64,000 nt of DNA, from NCBI GenBank assembly GCA_018266295.1, contig JAFEAQ010000015.1:62001-126000 (forward strand). Direction: 5' to 3'. The notes beneath the pieces were generated by a model. That model was not told the DNA's origin and ran no database searches. It saw nothing but the letters and a program-made list of their open reading frames with translations. Positions 1-8,471 of the stretch are shown piece after piece. This DNA is from Bdellovibrionales bacterium. Lineage in GTDB: Bacteria > Bdellovibrionota > Bdellovibrionia > Bdellovibrionales > Bdellovibrionaceae. Position 1 is the first letter of the stretch. Each line of letters starts with the position of its first letter. Both the position numbers and the translations under genes were made by a program.

Positions 1-575
1 TTTATAACTTTCCCGGTGCTACTTGCATCAGTGTGAATGAAGAAGCGGCTCACGGTATTCCTGGCGATCGCGTGATTCAAGCTGGTGATCTTGTGAATAT
101 CGATGTGTCTGCGGAGCTTGGTGGATACTTTGCTGATACTGGTGGTTCTTTTGTCGTCCCGCCTGAGACTCAGTTGCAGAAGAACCTATGTGCCGCTACT
201 AAGCGTGCGCTTCAAAATGCGATGAATGTTGCTAAAGCGGGTGCGCGTATTAATCAGATCGGTCGCGCGATCGAGACTGAGGCTCAACGTAGCGGCTTTT
301 CGATTATTGAGAATCTTGGTAGTCATGGTGTTGGTCGTGGTCTACATGAAGAGCCCGAATTTATTGCTGGCTATTATGATTCACGCGATAAACGTCTTCT
401 TCAAGAGAATCAAGTCATCACGATTGAGCCGTTTCTTTCAACGGGTGCTTCCGAAGTCATCGATAAAGGTGATGGCTGGACTCTTGTTACAGATAAGAAA
501 TTTATGTCTGCTCAGTACGAACACACGATGGTGATCACCAAATCAAAACCGATTATTCTGACTTTGCCCGCTTAA
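1..575 (+). CDS. map: Type I methionine aminopeptidase, 5' end outside window
   Basis: Cytosolic metalloenzyme that removes the initiator methionine from new proteins. The reading frame is open back to the window edge (codons begin at base 3), and the peptide before the GTG at 33 already matches the family (PGATCISVNEEAAHGIP), so the true start lies upstream. Visible landmarks in order are the catalytic His in HGIP, metal ligands in NIDVS and FADTGGSF, the His in SHGVGRG, the Glu in TIEPF and the final Glu in YEHTMVI. All five metal ligands are present. The usual DT-x-x-F motif reads DTGGSF, a mild variation. It ends 25 bases before the converging GNAT gene. The family call is secure; only the N-terminus is missing. 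Confidence 0.93.
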   Translation, partial: YNFPGATCISVNEEAAHGIPGDRVIQAGDLVNIDVSAELGGYFADTGGSFVVPPETQLQKNLCAATKRALQNAMNVAKAGARINQIGRAIETEAQRSGFSIIENLGSHGVGRGLHEEPEFIAGYYDSRDKRLLQENQVITIEPFLSTGASEVIDKGDGWTLVTDKKFMSAQYEHTMVITKSKPIILTLPA

Positions 576-599
576 ATAGCTGGGATTGAGAAAGCGTAT

Positions 600-1109
600 T
601 TAAATGCGCTTTTCGAAAATCTTCTCAAAAATCCAAGAGTCGTAGGTTTTGCCTTCGAAGTGGGTTTCGCCGATGATCTTGTAGCCGCGGCGCTGGTAGC
701 GCTCCACGAGATGCGTGGCAGGCTTTGCAGTGTCGAGCTGGATCGACTCGTAACCCTCAGCGGCGGCGATGTCTTCTGCGTAGTTCATCAAAAGATGACC
801 CAGGCCTGTGCCCTTTAAATCTGGGCGTACTGCGAATTTTCCTAAGTAGAAAGATCTAAGGCCGCTGAACCAGTTTTCGTCGCGGCCGTTGATGGTGCCG
901 ATGAGATCGTCACCTTGAAGTAAAACGAATACACGGTAATTTAGAATTTGCTCGAGAGTGTCTGCTTCGTCTTGGTAAGTGGCGGTGTAGTTCAGTCCTA
1001 GATCCGCGAGCTCTTTGTAAGCGGCGTTGAGTAACAGGCGCAGCTTCGGAGCGTCGCTCGGGACTGCAGACCTCAAATGATATCTGTGAGCCCCGTGCCG
1101 AATCTCCAT
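600..1109 (-). CDS. GNAT-family N-acetyltransferase
   Basis: Predicted cytosolic acetyl-CoA-dependent acyltransferase, 169 aa. The acetyl-CoA binding motif A is clear around residues 89-108 (LGKFAVRPDLKGTGLGHLLM, with the R/D-x-K-G-x-G-L-G loop). The C-terminal YQRRGY segment is the usual motif B end. The substrate cannot be read from the sequence. The ATG shares one base with the TAA stop of the upstream acidic protein gene (TAATG), so the two are probably translationally coupled in one operon. It converges on map. Family call is strong, function unknown. Confidence 0.8.
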   Translation of the reverse strand: MEIRHGAHRYHLRSAVPSDAPKLRLLLNAAYKELADLGLNYTATYQDEADTLEQILNYRVFVLLQGDDLIGTINGRDENWFSGLRSFYLGKFAVRPDLKGTGLGHLLMNYAEDIAAAEGYESIQLDTAKPATHLVERYQRRGYKIIGETHFEGKTYDSWIFEKIFEKRI

Positions 1110-1735
1110 TAGTGCATGTCGCCTTTTTTCTTTTTGCCGCCGCCGAACATGCGAGGGCCTGAATCGTCCTCATCCTCTTCGTCGTCTTCCTCAGTTTCAT
1201 CTTCTGGGAAGTCTTCTTCGTCTTGATCGTGCGAAAGAGTTTCGTCGACTTCAGAGCGATCGAGAGCGTCTTCGTTCTCTTGCTCTTCGAGCACGAGAGA
1301 ATCGTCGTCTTCACCAAGAAGTGCATTTGCTTGAGCTTCGAGGTCGGTGTTTTCGGTGGTGAATTGCAGGTAAACTTTCACGCCGTTAAACGGGAATTCC
1401 TGCCACGTGCGCGGGAACTCAGACTCGCCGTCGGATTCAAAGTAGTCCATCATCATCGAAGCCGTGGCATCGATGCAGTTATGGATGCGGTCGACAGCGT
1501 CCTTTTTTTGAGGATCGTAATCCATCGATGCTTCAAAGTTGGCTTGGCTAATACGGCCTGGTTGCGCAAGGCCGACGCGGAGCATTACTTCAGCCGGGTA
1601 AATGCGGCCTTCAATCACAAGCTTGTTGGAACCTAGCAGATCAGAAAAATTTTCTTGGAAAACGGACTCGATTTGCTCGGTGTATTCCTTAGGAAATGCC
1701 GTCCATTTTTTTGAGGTTTTAAGACGTGGTTGCAT
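1109..1735 (-). CDS. Conserved-looking protein with very acidic C-terminal tail
   Basis: 208 aa, family not recognised. Residues 1-130 look like a compact folded domain (a region with GRIYPAEVMLRVGL and a later FNGVKVYLQF). Residues about 145-195 are almost entirely Asp and Glu, and the end is a short basic stretch (GGGKKKKGDMH). No signal peptide, so cytosolic. The start is supported by AGGAGA eight bases upstream. It is coupled to the downstream GNAT gene by a one-base TAATG overlap and diverges from miaB across 82 bases. An acidic tail could mediate binding to basic proteins or act as a nucleic-acid mimic, but nothing in the sequence proves this. Confidence 0.7.
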   Translation of the reverse strand: MQPRLKTSKKWTAFPKEYTEQIESVFQENFSDLLGSNKLVIEGRIYPAEVMLRVGLAQPGRISQANFEASMDYDPQKKDAVDRIHNCIDATASMMMDYFESDGESEFPRTWQEFPFNGVKVYLQFTTENTDLEAQANALLGEDDDSLVLEEQENEDALDRSEVDETLSHDQDEEDFPEDETEEDDEEDEDDSGPRMFGGGKKKKGDMH

Positions 1736-1817
1736 TGCTTTTCTCCTGGCGATCCTCTATAACTCAAAAGCTTTTGTGACACAATGTGAAATTGGACCCG
1801 AGTAAAGGACCCTCCGA

Positions 1818-3230
1818 ATGGAACATACTTCAACACAAGCAACAGGCGCTGACACAGGCGTTGTTGCGAATTCTATTTCTCAAGACCAAAACCAGGATAT
1901 CGGCCAGGGGCGCGGAGTCTACATCTCCACTTATGGCTGCCAGATGAACGTGAACGACACTGAGCGTATGTACAGCTTGCTCGAGATGTCGAACTTCACG
2001 CCGGTTGAAAAGCCGGAAGATGCCTCGGTCATCATCATCAACGCTTGCAGTATCCGTGAAAAGCCAGTGCACAAGGTTTATTCTGAAGTCGGTACTTACC
2101 GCAAAATGAAAGAGAAAAACCCTGATCTTCGTATCGGCGTTGGCGGTTGCGTAGGTCAGCAAGAAAAAGAAAATCTTATCAAAAAACAGCCGATGATTGA
2201 TTTCGTTTTCGGCACGGACACCATCGACAATTTGCCAAACCTCGTGGCGCAAGTTTACGAGCAGGAAAAGCCTCGCGTGGTGAACGCGAAAGTGGAGCAC
2301 AGAGCTCCTTATCACGTTGAGACTCTGGTCCGAAATCCGGGCGTTTCGACCTTCGTGAATATCGCAAAAGGTTGCGATAACTTCTGCAGCTTCTGTATCG
2401 TTCCGTTTACTCGCGGCCGCGAGAAGAGTCGCCCATTGCAACACGTGCTTGCGGATATCCGCGGCCTGGTAAAGCGGGGAGTGAAAGAGGTAACGCTTTT
2501 GGGGCAAAACGTGAACTCGTATCACAGTGACTGTGGTGCGGATTTCGCAGACTTGCTTGAGAAAGTGGCTAAAGAAACAGATATCGAGCGCGTTCGTTAT
2601 ACGACATCGCATCCGAAGGATTTCAATCAGAAACTCGTCGATGTGATGTACGCGAATCAGCCGAAAGTTTGCGAATACATTCACCTGCCGTTTCAGAGCG
2701 GAAATAGCCGCATTCTTGAGCGCATGAACCGTGGTTACACGCGTGAGGAGTATCTTGAAAAAATCAAGATGATCAAGAAAGCCATTCCAAATGTCGTGCT
2801 ATCTACTGATATTATCGTGGGCTTCCCAGGGGAAACTGAGGAGGACTTCCAGGATACGATCAGTATGGTTCAGGAAGTTGGTTTTGAAACTATTTTTGCC
2901 TTCAAATATTCGCCGCGTCCATTTACGAAGGCCGCGAAGTTTGAAGATCAGGTCCCAGAGGACGTTAAAACCGAGCGCTTGAACCGTTTATTTGATGCTC
3001 ACGATAAAATGGCGTTTGACCTTGCCAAACGTTACGACGGACTCACATTACAGGTATTGGTCGAGAAAGCAGAGTCGACTGAAGGCAAAGTCTCAGGCCG
3101 TTCACCGGAAAACAAACTGGTGCACTTCTTGGGATCCGCGGATCTGATCGGTAAAACAGTGCCTGTGAAGATCACGAAAGCCTACCCAGCGGTTCTGCGT
3201 GGGGAACTCGTAGAGGTTCTTCCTAACTAA
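1818..3230 (+). CDS. miaB: tRNA-2-methylthio-N6-dimethylallyladenosine synthase
   Basis: Radical-SAM methylthiotransferase that modifies A37 of tRNAs reading UNN codons. 470 aa, usual length. N-terminal MTTase domain at about 33-150 carries three cluster cysteines (YGCQMN, NACSIREKP, GGCVGQQ). The radical SAM CxxxCxxC motif CDNFCSFC is near residue 190. A TRAM domain closes the protein (about 405-468, with EGKVSGRSPENK). The first 30 residues are a low-complexity extension. GGACC lies ahead of the ATG. The next gene starts nine bases after the stop, so both are probably in one transcript. Cytosolic. Assignment is secure; the family member MtaB is less likely because of the MiaB-type TYGCQMN and REKP motifs. 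Confidence 0.95.
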   Translation: MEHTSTQATGADTGVVANSISQDQNQDIGQGRGVYISTYGCQMNVNDTERMYSLLEMSNFTPVEKPEDASVIIINACSIREKPVHKVYSEVGTYRKMKEKNPDLRIGVGGCVGQQEKENLIKKQPMIDFVFGTDTIDNLPNLVAQVYEQEKPRVVNAKVEHRAPYHVETLVRNPGVSTFVNIAKGCDNFCSFCIVPFTRGREKSRPLQHVLADIRGLVKRGVKEVTLLGQNVNSYHSDCGADFADLLEKVAKETDIERVRYTTSHPKDFNQKLVDVMYANQPKVCEYIHLPFQSGNSRILERMNRGYTREEYLEKIKMIKKAIPNVVLSTDIIVGFPGETEEDFQDTISMVQEVGFETIFAFKYSPRPFTKAAKFEDQVPEDVKTERLNRLFDAHDKMAFDLAKRYDGLTLQVLVEKAESTEGKVSGRSPENKLVHFLGSADLIGKTVPVKITKAYPAVLRGELVEVLPN

Positions 3231-3238
3231 AGGAGACG

Positions 3239-3814
3239 GTGAAGTTGATGAAGCAAACGCAATTGCTCAATGCAGAAAAAGCGGACTCTCAGATTGTTTT
3301 TTCAAACTCTATGGAAGAGGAGAAAAACTTTAAGGAAAAAGATCTCGTGCGCCTGAAACCATTTGGTCTTTCAGTCAGTACGGATTTCGCTCGCCCTTTC
3401 TTGCTCCTCAAAGATGAGGAACATAAATACACTTTGCCGGTGGCGGTGAATCCGCTCGAGGCCGGTGTAGCGCTCAGCCAAGCCAACAAGGCAGTTGCGC
3501 CGACAACTCCGCACAGATTTACGGAGCTATTGTTAGAGACTTTGCATATCGAGATCGAAAGATGTGTGTTTGTTGAGTTGAAAGGGCACTTTCAATTCGT
3601 TCGCCTATTTTTGAAAAACCATCCAACTCAGGATTCAATTAAGATCCGCGCGGATGAAGTCATGTCGCTTTGTTTGCACTTGGATATTCCGATTTATGCT
3701 TCAAAAGAGTATATCGCAAAGAGCCGGGTGATGAATGCGGAGATGGACGGGGTGAGTGCCAATATCCAAGCTCATCCGAGCATTATTCAGAAAAATCATC
3801 CTTACATTATGTAA
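3239..3814 (+). CDS. DUF151 / bifunctional nuclease (BFN) domain protein
   Basis: Up to 191 aa. The core from PFGLSVS (about residue 41) to DIPIYASKE (about 163) follows the DUF151/BFN pattern: a RPFLLLKDEEHKYTLPV strand pair, then PTTPHRFTELLLETL, then the signature helix ADEVMSLCLHLDIPI, which corresponds to the family's PSDAIALALR...PI. Plant members have been reported as nucleases; bacterial function is largely unproven. Start is uncertain: AGGAG at 3231-3235 is only three bases from GTG 3239, nine from TTG 3245 and twelve from ATG 3248. Probably cotranscribed with miaB. A terminator follows at once, ending this unit. Confidence 0.75.
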   Translation: MKLMKQTQLLNAEKADSQIVFSNSMEEEKNFKEKDLVRLKPFGLSVSTDFARPFLLLKDEEHKYTLPVAVNPLEAGVALSQANKAVAPTTPHRFTELLLETLHIEIERCVFVELKGHFQFVRLFLKNHPTQDSIKIRADEVMSLCLHLDIPIYASKEYIAKSRVMNAEMDGVSANIQAHPSIIQKNHPYIM

Positions 3815-3820
3815 GAAACG

Positions 3821-3853
3821 AAAACCGGAAGTGGAAACGACCGGTTTTTTTTT
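3821..3853 (+). terminator. Rho-independent terminator after the miaB-DUF151 unit
   Basis: An eight-base stem AAAACCGG / CCGGTTTT with a 12-base loop is followed directly by a run of nine T. It sits seven bases after the DUF151 stop codon. Typical intrinsic terminator. Confidence 0.88.
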
Positions 3854-3901
3854 ATTATAAAATAAATGTATCATAATACTTTTCCGGTTTTCGAGGTTGC
3901 C

Positions 3902-4423
3902 ATGAAAAATTCTATCTCTGTCCGAGGGTTTACGCCAGAAGTTGCAAGTGATGTGTTCGTCGCTGACAACGCACGAATCATTGGTGATGTGAAGATTGGG
4001 AGGGGCTCTTCGATTTGGTACAACGTGACAATTCGTGGGGATGTGATGCCAATTCGAATTGGCAATGAAGCCAACGTTCAAGACGGGTCGGTTCTGCATG
4101 GCACTTACGGAAAATACGGCTGTACCATTCACGATCGCGTTACGATCGGTCATCAAGTGACTCTTCATGGGTGCACCATCGGCCGGGAATCGCTGATTGG
4201 GATGGGAAGTATCGTGATGGATGGAGCTGTGGTGGGCGAGCAGTGCATCGTGGGGGCGGGCTCCCTGGTCACGGAAGGGGCGAACTTTCCACCGCGCAGT
4301 CTGATTATCGGGCGCCCTGCGAAAGTAAAGCGCGAACTCACGGCGGAAGAGATCAAGGCGCTCAGTCTTTCGGCAGACAATTACCTGCTTTATAAGACTT
4401 GGTACGAGAAAGAAAATCTTTAA
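3902..4423 (+). CDS. Gamma-carbonic-anhydrase-like hexapeptide-repeat protein
   Basis: 173 aa left-handed parallel beta-helix protein of the gamma-CA/YrdA group, usual length. Hexapeptide repeats run from about residue 25 to 150 (for example GRGSSIWYNVTIRGDVMPIRIG). The three zinc-ligand histidines appear in place: one in VLHGT and two in GHQVTLHGC. The C-terminus holds the usual IIGRPAKVKREL helix. The frame is open upstream to 3866, but the ATG at 3902 has GAGG upstream and begins where family members begin. Cytosolic. It may hydrate CO2 or be one of the many homologues without measured activity. Confidence 0.85.
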   Translation: MKNSISVRGFTPEVASDVFVADNARIIGDVKIGRGSSIWYNVTIRGDVMPIRIGNEANVQDGSVLHGTYGKYGCTIHDRVTIGHQVTLHGCTIGRESLIGMGSIVMDGAVVGEQCIVGAGSLVTEGANFPPRSLIIGRPAKVKRELTAEEIKALSLSADNYLLYKTWYEKENL

Positions 4424-4503
4424 AGAAAAGCGTTGCTGTCTTTTCATCGTCCGTGACAGAATAGGCCATCCCAAAATTCAATATCCAACAGCGGAGGCCT
4501 CTC

Positions 4504-5970
4504 ATGGATCAAACTATTCCATACGCACTGACCTACGATGATATTCTGTTGATTCCTCAGTACTCTGAAATTATTCCGTCTGAAGTGACACCGCGAGCTC
4601 TGTTTGCGCGTGATGTTTACCTCAATACGCCGATCATTTCTGCAGCGATGGACACAGTGACTGAGAATCGTGTGGCTCGAATCATGGCTCAGATGGGTGG
4701 TCTCGGGATCATCCACAAGAACATGGATATCGAGAGACAAGCGCTTGAAGTGGAAAAAGTAAAAAAATACGAAAGCGGTATGATCCAAGATCCCATCACT
4801 CTCGGGCCGGATCAAATGGTGCAAGAAGCTCTCGACATTATGGCGAAGTACTCTATTAGCGGGGTGCCAATCACGGTGAACAAAGTTCTCGTCGGGATTC
4901 TTACCAATCGCGATTTGCGCTTTGAAACCAACGTCAATCAGCCGATTAAAAATCTGATGACCCACAAGGATAAGCTCGTAACGGCAGAAGTCGGCACGAC
5001 GCTGGAGCAGGCGAAGAAGATCCTACAAAAACACCGTATCGAAAAACTTCCCGTTGTAGATAAAGATTTTAAGCTCAAAGGGCTCATTACTATTAAAGAT
5101 ATCGAAAAGGCCCAGGCGTATCCGCAAGCAACAAAAGATAGTCACGGACGTCTTTTGGCGGGCGCTGCAGTTGGAGTGAGTGCCGATTCTAAGGATCGTG
5201 TGGATGCCTTGGTGGCGGCGAAAGTTGACGTACTTTGTGTTGATACGGCCCATGGGCATTCTCGCAACGTGATCGAAATGGTGAAGTACATTTCTCAGAA
5301 ATACAAAGACGTGATTATCGTTTCTGGTAACGTCGTCACCGAAGAGGGGACGCTGGCTTTGATTAATGCCGGAGCCGACGTGGTGAAAATCGGAGTCGGG
5401 CCGGGCAGTATTTGTACGACACGGGTTGTGGCGGGTGTGGGGATGCCGCAGATCACGGCTGTGGTCGAGTGCGCGAAAGCAGCGACGAAGAAAAGTAAAA
5501 CGATTATCGCCGACGGCGGTATTAAATTCTCAGGTGATATCACAAAGGCCCTCGCACTCGGTGCGAACTCTGTGATGATCGGCAATCTTCTTGCCGGGGC
5601 TGAAGAGTCGCCGGGCGAGACGATCTTGTATCAAGGTCGTACTTACAAAGTTTACCGCGGCATGGGAAGTCTCGGAGCGATGGCGAAAGGGTCGAAGGAC
5701 CGTTATGCCCAGTACGACATCACCGATGAAGACAAGCTCGTTCCAGAGGGAATTGAAGGAAAAGTGCCTTACAAGGGTTCTGCGACAGGCATCATTCATC
5801 AGTTGGTGGGGGGTGTGAAGTCGGGGATGGGTTACTTGGGCGCTCGCAACGTTGAAGAGTTGCAGAAAAAAGCCCGCTTTGTTCAGATCAGTGCGCAGGG
5901 GCTCCGCGAGTCTCATGTGCATGATGTGAGTATTACCAAAGAAGCACCTAATTACAGACTGGAAAATTAA
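4504..5970 (+). CDS. guaB: Inosine-5'-monophosphate dehydrogenase
   Basis: Converts IMP to XMP with NAD+, the committed step of guanine nucleotide synthesis. 488 aa, usual length. Order: start of the (beta/alpha)8 barrel with TYDDILLIPQYSEI, a pair of CBS domains at about 95-205, then the rest of the barrel. The catalytic Cys lies in GPGSICTTR near residue 302, the phosphate-binding GMGSLGAM follows, and the mobile flap is around DRYAQYD. A strong GGAGG precedes the ATG. guaA begins two bases after the stop, so the pair forms a classic guaBA operon. Confidence 0.97.
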   Translation: MDQTIPYALTYDDILLIPQYSEIIPSEVTPRALFARDVYLNTPIISAAMDTVTENRVARIMAQMGGLGIIHKNMDIERQALEVEKVKKYESGMIQDPITLGPDQMVQEALDIMAKYSISGVPITVNKVLVGILTNRDLRFETNVNQPIKNLMTHKDKLVTAEVGTTLEQAKKILQKHRIEKLPVVDKDFKLKGLITIKDIEKAQAYPQATKDSHGRLLAGAAVGVSADSKDRVDALVAAKVDVLCVDTAHGHSRNVIEMVKYISQKYKDVIIVSGNVVTEEGTLALINAGADVVKIGVGPGSICTTRVVAGVGMPQITAVVECAKAATKKSKTIIADGGIKFSGDITKALALGANSVMIGNLLAGAEESPGETILYQGRTYKVYRGMGSLGAMAKGSKDRYAQYDITDEDKLVPEGIEGKVPYKGSATGIIHQLVGGVKSGMGYLGARNVEELQKKARFVQISAQGLRESHVHDVSITKEAPNYRLEN

Positions 5971-5971
5971 A

Positions 5972-7498
5972 ATGACCGAACGTGGGTTTTTGATTTTAGA
6001 TTTTGGCTCGCAATTTACTCAGTTGATTGCGCGCCGGTTGCGCGAAATTGGCTTTTACTCAGAAATCCACGCCTATAATTATCCGATTGAAAAAATCCAA
6101 AGTGCGAAGCCGTTTGGGATTATCCTGAGCGGTGGTCCAAATTCGGTTTACGAGCCACAATCTCCGCGCAGAGACGTCAAAGAGCTTCTTGAAGTGGCTC
6201 CAGTTCTGGGAATCTGCTACGGGATGCAGCTTTTGACTCACCAACTGGGCGGCGAAGTCACACGCAGTGATAAACGCGAATATGGACTAAACCGCGTTGC
6301 GTGGCGCGAGACCTTTGGGGCAATTCCCTCAGATCAACAAGTTTGGATGAGTCACGGGGATTCGGTGAAAAAGGCTCCTCCGGGTTTCCAGGTCGTCGGA
6401 GTGTCTGACTCTGGCCATCCGGCAGCGATGAAGGGGCCGCGCGCGTGGGGTCTGCAGTTTCATCCTGAAGTCAGTCACACATTTAAAGGGACTGAAATTT
6501 TGCGCGCGTTCGCGCACACTCTTTGTGGAGCCGTACCAACTTGGAATGCGCCTCATATCACGGAAGTTCTCATTAAAGACATTAAAGCACGCGTCGCTGC
6601 GGATGAGCATGTTCTTTGTGGTTTAAGTGGTGGAGTGGATTCTTCGGTTGTTGCAGCCCTTTTGACCAGAGCTCTTGGTCATGATCGCGTTCACTGCGTA
6701 TTTGTCGATAATGGACTGCTTCGCAAAAATGAATTTGAAAAAGTTCTTGCGGCCTATAAAGCCATTGGTCTTAACGTGAAGGGTGTGGATGCCTCTCAAG
6801 AGTTCTTAGAAGCTTTGAAGGGAAAAACGGACCCGGAAGATAAGCGTAAAACCATTGGCCGGGTTTTTATCGAAGTTTTTGATAAATCTTATGATCATAG
6901 TATCAATATTAAATATCTCGCGCAGGGAACGCTCTATCCGGATGTGATCGAGAGCGTGTCGTCTGTTGGTGGCAGTGTCACAATCAAATCGCATCACAAT
7001 GTCGGTGGATTGCCGGAAAAGATGAAGCTTAAGCTGATCGAGCCGGTGCGTGAATTATTTAAAGACGAGGTTCGCAAAATCGGCGCGGAGCTGGGGCTGC
7101 CGAAAGATATGCTGGGACGTCATCCGTTTCCGGGGCCGGGGCTTTCGATTCGCTGCCTGGGAGAAGTCACTGAAGATAAATTAAAAATCCTCAAAGAGGC
7201 TGACGATGTTTTCATTTCATTCCTTCGTGAAAAGGGGATTTATGATGAAATCTGGCAAGCCTTCTGCGTACTGCTCCCGGTGAAAACGGTGGGCGTTCAG
7301 GGCGACGGTAGAACTTACGATCACGTGCTCGCGCTGAGAGCAGTGACGTCGATGGACGGGATGACGGCAGATTGGTATCCGTTCGATTTTGCGCTGATGC
7401 GCGAGATCTCAAATCGTATCACCAACCAAGTGCGCGGAGTAAATCGCGTTGTCTATGATGTGACAAGCAAGCCACCGGGAACGATTGAGTGGGAATGA
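5972..7498 (+). CDS. guaA: GMP synthase (glutamine-hydrolysing)
   Basis: Aminates XMP to GMP, the step after GuaB. 508 aa, usual length. The N-terminal class I glutamine amidotransferase shows the nucleophile in LGICYGMQ (near residue 84) and the partner His and Glu in QFHPEVSHT. The central ATP-pyrophosphatase has the PP-loop LSGGVDSSVVAALL. The C-terminal dimerisation domain ends TSKPPGTIEWE, the family's usual end. One base separates it from guaB, so the two are cotranscribed. Cytosolic. Confidence 0.97.
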   Translation: MTERGFLILDFGSQFTQLIARRLREIGFYSEIHAYNYPIEKIQSAKPFGIILSGGPNSVYEPQSPRRDVKELLEVAPVLGICYGMQLLTHQLGGEVTRSDKREYGLNRVAWRETFGAIPSDQQVWMSHGDSVKKAPPGFQVVGVSDSGHPAAMKGPRAWGLQFHPEVSHTFKGTEILRAFAHTLCGAVPTWNAPHITEVLIKDIKARVAADEHVLCGLSGGVDSSVVAALLTRALGHDRVHCVFVDNGLLRKNEFEKVLAAYKAIGLNVKGVDASQEFLEALKGKTDPEDKRKTIGRVFIEVFDKSYDHSINIKYLAQGTLYPDVIESVSSVGGSVTIKSHHNVGGLPEKMKLKLIEPVRELFKDEVRKIGAELGLPKDMLGRHPFPGPGLSIRCLGEVTEDKLKILKEADDVFISFLREKGIYDEIWQAFCVLLPVKTVGVQGDGRTYDHVLALRAVTSMDGMTADWYPFDFALMREISNRITNQVRGVNRVVYDVTSKPPGTIEWE

Positions 7499-7549
7499 GA
7501 CGTTGAGAGTGTTCATAGGAAAAACACGCACTTGATGCAGCTATGCATG

Positions 7550-7573
7550 TGTCTAAAATATAGACGCTCAAGA
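7550..7573. promoter_or_regulatory. 24-bp palindromic motif, copy A
   Basis: The core is GTCTA-AAATA-TAGAC, an inverted repeat with five-base arms, followed by GCTCAAGA. The same 24-bp block occurs at 8371-8394 with three differences. This copy is 108 bases upstream of the ATG at 7681. It is probably an operator or a promoter element shared by the two secreted-protein genes. Confidence 0.55.
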
Positions 7574-7680
7574 TATCGCCATTTTGAGCTTAAATTCACT
7601 GGTTAAAAAATTATAAATCTCCACCGGAGGCCCTCTATTGATTGATATACTTGTCGATAAGGAACTCTGTGGGGGAGAAT

Positions 7681-8307
7681 ATGAGAATCTTCTTGTACAT
7701 CATGGTGCTAGCCCTTTCTGCAGTTGCTCATGCAGAATCAGCTCTCGAGACTGACGACGGCTTTTTTAAAGACGCGCGGTCTCCGTATGAAGACGATGAT
7801 TTGGATCGTGCTTATAAGAAAAACGAACTTTCGAAAACCATCGAAAGACAGCAAAAAACTGAAAATAAAGTAAAGGACGAGTTCTCGACGACGACTCCGG
7901 ATATCATGCCGGCTTACGAGGCTCAGGCGATGGACAATAAAATCGTGGCTGAAAACAAACGCCGTCAACAAGCGATCTTGTCACGCATTCAATCAAGTGC
8001 CGGTTTGGTTCATAGTTGTGTCGCTAAAAATCCTCGTCAATTTCAGGGTACTCATGCCACGGTGATTTGGATGATCGGTGCTGATGGTCGCATCATGGAT
8101 ACTGCAATCAAGTCGACAGATATTGACGACAGTCAGATTCAAAAGTGTATTCAAGAAGTCGCCGCGAAGCTTGATTTTAGCAGGGCGCGCACGGATCTTC
8201 TTAAGAAAACTCAGGCAGAATACACTTATAAATTTAAAAAGCGCGTCCTAACGAAGACAGCTCACAAGCAAGTAAAACGTCCAGTTCGAAAAACGGCGAG
8301 TCAGTAG
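7681..8307 (+). CDS. Secreted protein with AgmX/PglI- or TonB-like C-terminal domain
   Basis: 208 aa after choosing the ATG preceded by GGGGGAG (the frame opens upstream at 7642 without such a site). Signal peptide at 1-19 (MRIFLYIMVLALSAVAHA). A charged linker covers about 20-110. A C-terminal domain at about 120-190 contains SCVAKNPRQFQGTHATVIWMI, GADGRI and IQKCIQEVAAKLDF, which resembles the AgmX/PglI C-terminal domain related to TonB-type modules. Two conserved-looking Cys could form a disulfide. The tail is basic. Predicted periplasmic, possibly part of an adventurous-motility or energy-transduction complex. The distant similarity makes function tentative. Confidence 0.6.
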   Translation: MRIFLYIMVLALSAVAHAESALETDDGFFKDARSPYEDDDLDRAYKKNELSKTIERQQKTENKVKDEFSTTTPDIMPAYEAQAMDNKIVAENKRRQQAILSRIQSSAGLVHSCVAKNPRQFQGTHATVIWMIGADGRIMDTAIKSTDIDDSQIQKCIQEVAAKLDFSRARTDLLKKTQAEYTYKFKKRVLTKTAHKQVKRPVRKTASQ

Positions 8308-8370
8308 ATCCTGCTTCCTTTGGTTCCGGATTTACCAGAAGAACGGTGTTCGCTAGCGTCCTTCGGCCCC

Positions 8371-8394
8371 TGTCTAAAAAATAGACGATCAAAA
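8371..8394. promoter_or_regulatory. 24-bp palindromic motif, copy B
   Basis: Core GTCTA-AAAAA-TAGAC followed by GATCAAAA. It matches copy A at 7550-7573 in 21 of 24 positions. It lies 77 bases upstream of the phospholipase-D-like gene at 8472. Confidence 0.55.
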
Positions 8395-8439
8395 GCTCTA
8401 AAAACAAGCATAAACAGTTGCTTGCCGGGCACTTCTTTT

Positions 8440-8470
8440 GCTCCAAATGAGGAAAACTCAAGGAGCTTTT
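8440..8470 (+). promoter_or_regulatory. Leader hairpin that encloses the Shine-Dalgarno of the PLD gene
   Basis: Outer stem GCTCC (8440-8444) / GGAGC (8462-8466) with an inner GAG/CTC helix, followed by four T and the ATG at 8472. The ribosome-binding sequence AAGGAG is in the 3' arm. It could be an intrinsic terminator, a translational switch, or both. Confidence 0.45.
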
Positions 8471-8471
8471 T

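Noticed and set aside
1830-2684. 284-codon open frame opposite miaB
   Set aside because: It is a complement-strand shadow of a secure gene, with no SD and an implausible amino-acid mix.
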